From NCBI GenBank assembly GCA_000161775.1, contig GG704596.1, positions 3,119,829 through 3,183,828 on the forward strand: 64,000 nucleotides of DNA, in the 5' to 3' direction. A program made the position numbers and the translations under genes. Of this stretch, positions 58,790 to 64,000 are shown piece after piece (positions within the stretch are counted from its first letter, which is position 1; every line of letters starts with the position of its first letter). The notes beneath the pieces are model-generated. The model made no database searches and had not been told where the DNA came from. It was given only the letters and a program-made list of their open reading frames with translations. This DNA comes from Ruegeria lacuscaerulensis ITI-1157 (lineage in GTDB: Bacteria; Pseudomonadota; Alphaproteobacteria; Rhodobacterales; Rhodobacteraceae).

Positions 58790-59953
58790 TCAGGCCGCCG
58801 GCATCCGGCTTTCGACCATTTCGGCAAACCAAGAGCATCCGATCGGGATGATCTCGTCGTTGAAATCGTATTCTGGGTGGTGCAGCCCGGCGCTGTCGCC
58901 ATTGCCCAGAACTATGAACGCCCCCGGCCGTTCCTGCAACATGAACGAGAAGTCCTCGCCGCCCATGACCATCGGTGCCTCGAGGCAGCTGCCGCCCACG
59001 GCGACGGCTGCGGCCTCGGCATGCTGCGTGGGCATTTGGGCGTTGATCGTCACCGGCACGCAACGGGTATAGGTCACGCGCGCGGTTCCGCCCATCGCGG
59101 CGACCACGCCTTGCGTCACCTCGGTCAGGCGGCGCTCGATCAGGTCGCGCATCTCGTTCGAGTGGGTGCGTACCGTGCCCCGCACACGCGCCGACTGCGG
59201 GATCACGTTGAACGCGGTCGACGAGGTCTCGACCGAGGTGACCGACAACACCGCCTGCAGGGTCGGATCAGCATTGCGCGCCACGATGGTCTGCAGGGCC
59301 ACGATCACTTGCGACAGCATGACCGTCGTATCTACTGTGTCCTGCGGCTTGGCCGCATGCCCGCCCCGCCCGTCCAGATGGATGTCGAACTCGTCCACCG
59401 CCGCCAGCAGGGGCCCCGAGCGAATGGCGAATTGTCCCATGGGCAGGCCCGGCACGTTGTGCATGGCATAGACTTCCTGAATGCCGAACCGGTCCATCAG
59501 CCCGTCCCGGCACATCGCCTCGGCGCCGTTTCCGCCCTCTTCGGCCGGTTGAAAGATCACCACCGCCGTGCCGTCGAAATTGCGCGTCTCGGCCAGGTAT
59601 TTCGCGGCCCCCAGAACCATCGCCGTGTGCCCGTCATGGCCGCAGGCATGCATCGCCCCCGGTGTTTTCGAGGCATAGTCGAGGCCGGTCTGCTCCTGCA
59701 TGGGCAGCGCGTCCATGTCGGCCCGCAGGCCGATCACCCTGCCCTGCGTGTCGGCCTTGCCCTTGATCACGCCGACCACGCCAGTGCGGCCAATCCCCGT
59801 CACCACCTCGTCGCAGCCGAATTCCCGCAGCTTTTCCGCAACCAGCGCGCTGGTGCGGTGGGTGTCGTAGAGGATCTCGGGGTTCTGGTGAATGTCACGC
59901 CGCCATGCGGTGATTTCGGGATGCAATTCGGCAAAACGGTTTCTGACGGGCAT
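58790..59953 (-). CDS. M20-family amidohydrolase, copy 2
   Basis: Same length (387) and motifs as copy 1: HACGHDGHTAMVLGAAKYL, FQPAEEGGNG, GRGGHAAKPQDT and MGGEDFSFML. Start MPVRNRFAEL at 59953. Some DNA stretches, such as the one around 59633-59675, are identical or almost identical to copy 1, which suggests a tandem duplication with gene conversion. It lies just upstream of copy 1 and downstream of argE in transcription order. Confidence 0.9.
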   Translation of the reverse strand: MPVRNRFAELHPEITAWRRDIHQNPEILYDTHRTSALVAEKLREFGCDEVVTGIGRTGVVGVIKGKADTQGRVIGLRADMDALPMQEQTGLDYASKTPGAMHACGHDGHTAMVLGAAKYLAETRNFDGTAVVIFQPAEEGGNGAEAMCRDGLMDRFGIQEVYAMHNVPGLPMGQFAIRSGPLLAAVDEFDIHLDGRGGHAAKPQDTVDTTVMLSQVIVALQTIVARNADPTLQAVLSVTSVETSSTAFNVIPQSARVRGTVRTHSNEMRDLIERRLTEVTQGVVAAMGGTARVTYTRCVPVTINAQMPTQHAEAAAVAVGGSCLEAPMVMGGEDFSFMLQERPGAFIVLGNGDSAGLHHPEYDFNDEIIPIGCSWFAEMVESRMPAA

Positions 59954-60006
59954 GCACGTTTCCTTTGCTGCCGACGCCCAAGCCTGCGGCCCGGCGCCAG
60001 CACGAG

Positions 60007-61173
60007 TCATGCGGCCAGTTTCCGGACCAACCGCTCCATGAATTGCTGCCCCGAGTCGAACTGGGCAACGGATATGAACTCATTGGCTTGATGGGCCTGC
60101 GCGATGTCGCCCGGCCCGCAGATCACGGCCGAATAGCCGGCCTCCTGGAACTGCCCCGCCTCGGTGCCATAGCTGACGACATGGGTTGCATTGTCGCCGG
60201 TCAGCGCGCGGACCAGCGCCTCGGCCTCGCCCTCGGGTTCGGGGACCAGCGCGGGAACGGCAAAGCTGGGCGTCACGTCGATCCGCGTCTCGGGGCGGAC
60301 CTGCTGCATCCGCGCTTCGACCGCGCGCACCTGCGCGAGATAGGCGTCGCGCCATGCGGCGGCACTTTCGCCGGGCACCACGCGGAAATCCATCATGAAC
60401 CGGCAATCCCTGGCCGTGATGTTGTGCGCCGTCCCGCCCTGGATCATGCCCACATGGCACGTCGTCCAAGGGGGGTCGAACGCCGCCGCAAGCGCGCCGG
60501 GCTGCGCGGCCATGTTCTTTGCGTTCTGCTGGTTGGCCCAGTCGATGAGGGGGGCCGCCTGCATGATGGCATTCACCCCTTCGTGCAGGCGCGAGCTGTG
60601 GACCTCGTGGCCCACCACATGCGTGTTGTAGCCATAGCTGCCCTTGTGCCCGGTCACCGCCTGCATCATCGACGGTTCGCCCACGATCACCGCCGCGCCT
60701 TTGGGCAAGGCCTTCTGCATCGCCGCGATCATCGGCGGAGCACCGGTACAGCCGACCTCTTCGTCGAAACTCAGCGCCAGTTGCAACGGGCGAGCCACGC
60801 CCGCATGGTGCGCCTCGACCAATGCCCAGATCGCAAGCGCGTCAAACCCTTTCATGTCGCAGGTACCGCGCCCGAAATACTTTCCGTCGCGCTCGGTGAC
60901 CGTGAAGGGGTCGCTGTCCCAGGCCTGCCCGTCCACCGGCACCACGTCGGTATGACCCGACAGAACCACCGCACCCGCTTGCCACGGCCCGACATGGGCA
61001 AACAGTGCCGCCTTGTGCGGCTGGTCGGGGTCGGGCCAGCGGTGGGCCTCGATACCGTGACTTGCCAGATAGTCCTGGACCCAGTCGATCAGGGGCAGGT
61101 TGCTGTCGCGGCTGACCGTCGGAAAGGCGATCAGCCGCGTCATGATTTCAAGCGGTGTCAGGCGCCGCGCCAT
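60007..61173 (-). CDS. argE: Acetylornithine deacetylase (ArgE family, M20)
   Basis: The 388-residue protein has LSGHTDVVPVDGQAW, FGRGTCDMKGFDALA, DEEVGCTGAPPMI and the C-terminal IPGPGDIAQAHQANEF-like IC-GPGDIAQAHQANEF region typical of ArgE/DapE-type deacylases. It would remove acetyl from N-acetylornithine. I chose ATG 61173; a TTG three codons upstream overlaps the ABC gene. It is close to peptide uptake and amidohydrolase genes, so a broader deacylase role is possible. Confidence 0.87.
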   Translation of the reverse strand: MARRLTPLEIMTRLIAFPTVSRDSNLPLIDWVQDYLASHGIEAHRWPDPDQPHKAALFAHVGPWQAGAVVLSGHTDVVPVDGQAWDSDPFTVTERDGKYFGRGTCDMKGFDALAIWALVEAHHAGVARPLQLALSFDEEVGCTGAPPMIAAMQKALPKGAAVIVGEPSMMQAVTGHKGSYGYNTHVVGHEVHSSRLHEGVNAIMQAAPLIDWANQQNAKNMAAQPGALAAAFDPPWTTCHVGMIQGGTAHNITARDCRFMMDFRVVPGESAAAWRDAYLAQVRAVEARMQQVRPETRIDVTPSFAVPALVPEPEGEAEALVRALTGDNATHVVSYGTEAGQFQEAGYSAVICGPGDIAQAHQANEFISVAQFDSGQQFMERLVRKLAA

Positions 61174-61178
61174 CGGGA

Positions 61179-62999
61179 TCAATATCCGCTGTCGGTGGTC
61201 AGAATGAAATGCCCCGGCTCGACCTCGCGGTATTCAGACGGCGCGGGCTGATAGTCGATCGGATGAATAGGCGATGGGATCGGTTTGAAATTCAGGTCTT
61301 TTTCCGATTTCCGCCGGTTCGGGTCCGCGATAGGAACCGCCTTCATCAGCGCCTGGGTATAGGGGTGCTGCGGGTTCTCGAACACCCGCGCCCGCGGGCC
61401 CAGTTCGACGATCCGGCCCAGATACATCACCCCGACATGGTGGCTGACACGTTCGACCACGGCCATGTCATGGCTGATGAACAGATAGCTGAGCCCCAGT
61501 TCGGACTGCAGTTCCATCATCAGGTTCAGCACCTGCGCCTGCACCGACACGTCCAGCGCCGAAACGGCCTCGTCAGCGATGATCAGCTTGGGGTTCAGCG
61601 CAAGGGCGCGCGCGATGGCGATGCGCTGGCGCTGGCCGCCCGACATCTCGTGCGGGTAACGGCGCATGAAGCTGCGCGGCAGGTGCACCTTGTCGAACAG
61701 CTGCGCCACGCGGTCCTGCAGCTCCGAACCCGAGGCCACGCCATAGTTGCGCATCGGCTCGGCCACCTGGTCGACCAGCTGCATCTGCGGGTTCAACGAG
61801 GCGAACGGGTCCTGAAAGATCATCTGCATGTCCAGCCGGGCCTTGCGCAGGCCCTTCTGGTCCAGCTTCATGATGTCGACGCCATCAAGGTCCACCTCGC
61901 CCGACAGCGGCTCGATCAGCCGCAGGATCGAGCGCCCGGCCGACGACTTGCCGCAGCCGGATTCACCGACCAGGCTCAGCGTCTGACCCCGGTTCAGCGT
62001 GAACGAGACGTCCTCGACCGCATGCACGTTCGAGATCGTGCGGCGCAGCAGCCCGCCCTTGACCGGGAACCGCGTGGTCAGGTTGCGGACCGTCAGCAGC
62101 ACGTCCTCGGTTCCGGGAATCGGGGCGATGTTCTGACCCTCGACCCCCAGCAGCTTCATCGGTTCGGGCGCGGGTTTGCCGCGCATCTCGCCCAGCTTGG
62201 GCACTGCGGCCAGCAAGGCCTTGGTGTAGTCGTGCCGGGGGTTCTCGAAAATCTCGGTGACGGTGCCCTCTTCGACCTTTTTGCCGCGATACATGACCAC
62301 GACGCGGTCGGCCATCTGGGCGACCACGGCCATATCATGGGTGATGAACATCACCGCGGTGCCGGTTTCGCGTTTCAGCCGGTCCATCAGGGCCAGGATC
62401 TCGGCCTGAATGGTCACGTCCAGCGCCGTGGTGGGTTCATCGGCGATCAGCAGGCGCGGCTCGCAGGCCATCGCCATGGCGATCACCACCCGCTGACGCA
62501 TCCCGCCCGACAATTCATGCGGGTACTGCTTGAGGCGCCGTTCCGGTTCGGGGATGCGGACCTGTTTCAGCAGTTCCAGCGCGCGCGCCTCGGCCTGTGC
62601 CTTGGACATGTTCTTGTGGATCCGCAGGCCCTCGGTCAGCTGCCGGCCGACGGTGAACACCGGGTTCAACGCCGTCATCGGTTCCTGGAAGATCATCCCG
62701 ATCTCGTTGCCGCGAATCTGCTTCATCAGGTCCTGATCGGCCTTGGCCAGATCCAGCTTGTGCCCGTCGCGCCGGTCGAACAGCAACTCGCCGCCCGCGA
62801 TCTTGCCCCCGCCGAATTCCACCAGCCGCATCAGAGACAGCGACGACACCGATTTGCCCGACCCCGATTCGCCCACGATGCAGACGGTTTCGCCCGGATG
62901 GACCTCGAACGAGACATCTTCGACGCCGACGACCGGGCCATCCTTTGTCTGGAATTCGACCCGCAGTTTTCTTATCTGGGCAATAGGCTGGTCCAGCAC
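61179..62999 (-). CDS. Peptide ABC transporter ATP-binding protein with two fused ATPase domains
   Basis: The 606-residue protein is a fusion like DppD-DppF. The first domain has Walker A VGESGSGKSVSS and signature LSGGMRQRVVIAMA; the second has VGESGCGKSSAGR and MSGGQRQRIAIARA. Both end with the oligopeptide/dipeptide signature region (NPQHPYTQALMKAVP). GTG is the start, with GGGAGAG upstream. The solute-binding protein gene is divergent, and permeases are expected after it. Confidence 0.92.
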   Translation of the reverse strand: MLDQPIAQIRKLRVEFQTKDGPVVGVEDVSFEVHPGETVCIVGESGSGKSVSSLSLMRLVEFGGGKIAGGELLFDRRDGHKLDLAKADQDLMKQIRGNEIGMIFQEPMTALNPVFTVGRQLTEGLRIHKNMSKAQAEARALELLKQVRIPEPERRLKQYPHELSGGMRQRVVIAMAMACEPRLLIADEPTTALDVTIQAEILALMDRLKRETGTAVMFITHDMAVVAQMADRVVVMYRGKKVEEGTVTEIFENPRHDYTKALLAAVPKLGEMRGKPAPEPMKLLGVEGQNIAPIPGTEDVLLTVRNLTTRFPVKGGLLRRTISNVHAVEDVSFTLNRGQTLSLVGESGCGKSSAGRSILRLIEPLSGEVDLDGVDIMKLDQKGLRKARLDMQMIFQDPFASLNPQMQLVDQVAEPMRNYGVASGSELQDRVAQLFDKVHLPRSFMRRYPHEMSGGQRQRIAIARALALNPKLIIADEAVSALDVSVQAQVLNLMMELQSELGLSYLFISHDMAVVERVSHHVGVMYLGRIVELGPRARVFENPQHPYTQALMKAVPIADPNRRKSEKDLNFKPIPSPIHPIDYQPAPSEYREVEPGHFILTTDSGY

Positions 63000-63280
63000 G
63001 CGCGCTCTCCCTGAGGGCTTGTTCGATTTTGGTGCCGAACGCTAAGGCGGCAAAGCGGGAAAAGTCAAACCCATTGCCCGATTTCGCGGCGGCAAGGCTT
63101 GCAATTTTCCAAAACTCTGTTTCGATACCCCGCGTAACCGCGCCGAAAAACCTGCGCAGGCCGCACGAAACGAAGTCTTTTTTCTTTTCGTCACAGCAGC
63201 TTGCCCCAGGCGCGGCAACGCCAAATCCGCAGGCCTTGCGGAAAAATCGAGACACGAATGTGTCCAACATGGAGTGTATG

Positions 63281-64000
63281 ATGAAACTCAAAGCCCTTTT
63301 GCTCGGTGCGATTGCGGGCACGGCGCTGGCCCCGATGGCCATGGCCGAGCGCGGATCGGACGGCAATGTCAGCATCATCTACTGGCAGGCGCCTTCGATC
63401 CTGAACCCGTTCCTGTCGGGCGGCACCAAGGATGTCGAGGCGGCGTCGCTGGTGATCGAACCGCTGGCCCGCTATAACCAGGACGGCAACATGGTGCCCT
63501 ATCTGGCGGCCGAAATCCCCACGGTCGAAAACGGCGGTGTCAGCGAGGACCTGACCTCGATCACCTGGAAGATCGCGCCCGGCATCACCTGGTCGGACGG
63601 CACGCCCTTTACCGCAGCTGACGTCAAGTTTACCGCCGACTACTGCATGGACCCCGAAGGTGGCTGTGCGCAGGTGACCAAGTTCGAAGGCGTCACCAGC
63701 GTCGAAGTTGTGGACGATCTGACCGTCAAGGTCACCTTCGACAAGCCGACCCCGTTCCCCTACGGTCCGTTCGTCGGCGGTGAAAGCCCGATCATTCAGG
63801 CAGCTCAGTTCGCGGACTGCATGGGCGCCAAGGCGCCGGAATGCACCGAGCAGAACTTCAACCCGATCGGCACCGGCCCGTTCGTCGTCACCGAGTTCAA
63901 GCCGAACGACGTGATCACCTTCAAGGCCAACGACAACTATCGTGACCCGAACAAGCCCGCCTTTGCCACCGTGACCTTCAAGGGCGGCGGCGATGCCACC
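63281..64000 (+). CDS. Peptide ABC transporter solute-binding protein, N-terminal part (cut by window end)
   Basis: This open frame of 240 codons has a signal peptide (KALLLGAIAGTALAPMAMA) followed by the family 5 pattern: LNPFLSGGTKDVEAASLVIE, ITWSDGTPFTAADVKFT and NPIGTGPFVVTEFKPNDV. It is the periplasmic binding part of a dipeptide/oligopeptide transporter. I chose ATG 63281, six bases after GGAG. Its divergent neighbour is the double-ATPase gene. Confidence 0.9.
   Translation, partial: MKLKALLLGAIAGTALAPMAMAERGSDGNVSIIYWQAPSILNPFLSGGTKDVEAASLVIEPLARYNQDGNMVPYLAAEIPTVENGGVSEDLTSITWKIAPGITWSDGTPFTAADVKFTADYCMDPEGGCAQVTKFEGVTSVEVVDDLTVKVTFDKPTPFPYGPFVGGESPIIQAAQFADCMGAKAPECTEQNFNPIGTGPFVVTEFKPNDVITFKANDNYRDPNKPAFATVTFKGGGDAT

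Overview
This window looks like chromosomal DNA of a marine Rhodobacteraceae (Roseobacter-group, Ruegeria-like) alphaproteobacterium. The evidence is the high GC content and gene-order habits typical of that group: a nuo (complex I) operon interrupted by DUF5333, DUF5337, MAPEG and carboxymuconolactone-decarboxylase-like genes and continued by birA-coaX-rnj; an H-NOX/diguanylate cyclase pair; and a leucine-degradation (liu) cluster. I see no phage, insertion sequence, CRISPR array or plasmid function. The assignment rests on family recognition by eye, not on a search.

Layout. 1-1.6 kb: a DUF2478 gene cut by the window edge, a hemerythrin-type (possibly NO-related) gene, a poorly coding stretch with a possible dead gene, and tRNA-Ser(UGA) with its terminator. 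1.8-9.2 kb (+): SPOR lipoprotein, D,D-carboxypeptidase, tmk, holB, a TatD-type nuclease (frameshifted), a metallo-beta-lactamase-fold hydrolase, an AEC transporter and a CbiX-like protein. 9.2-13.6 kb (-): H-NOX plus HNOBA-GGDEF signalling pair, MttB-family methyltransferase, HAD phosphatase, DUF3572. 13.7-18.4 kb: PleD-like protein with degenerate receivers, an ECF sigma/EF-hand/CpxP-like operon, DUF983, Nudix. 18.4-39.0 kb (-): nuoABCDEFGHIJKLMN with accessory genes, then birA, coaX, rnj. 39.1-48.7 kb (mostly -): leucine/isovalerate catabolism (liuC, liuE, liuD, liuB, an acyl-CoA ligase, ivd) with ASCH and zinc-ribbon membrane protein genes, and an OmpW porin gene on +. 48.8-57.6 kb: PLP aminotransferase (frameshifted), gph, glmU-glmS, AlkD-like repair protein, lipoprotein, moaA, waaA. 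57.6-64 kb: two tandem M20 amidohydrolases, argE, a double-ATPase peptide ABC transporter subunit and a divergent solute-binding protein gene cut by the window end.

How the genes work together. The nuo operon encodes the respiratory NADH:quinone oxidoreductase. The liu block carries leucine-derived isovaleryl-CoA to acetoacetate and acetyl-CoA. The last 6 kb looks like a peptide or N-acyl-amino-acid uptake and deacylation locus. Two parts carry possible nitric-oxide themes: the hemerythrin gene at the left edge and the H-NOX/cyclase operon.

Three genes (tatD-like, nuoD, aminotransferase) are broken only by one-base gains or losses at G/C runs, so base-level errors in the sequence must be considered before any biological reading. 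Small genes recovered by reading the sequence include two tiny membrane-protein genes between nuoC and nuoD, and the 5' end of the DUF2478 gene.
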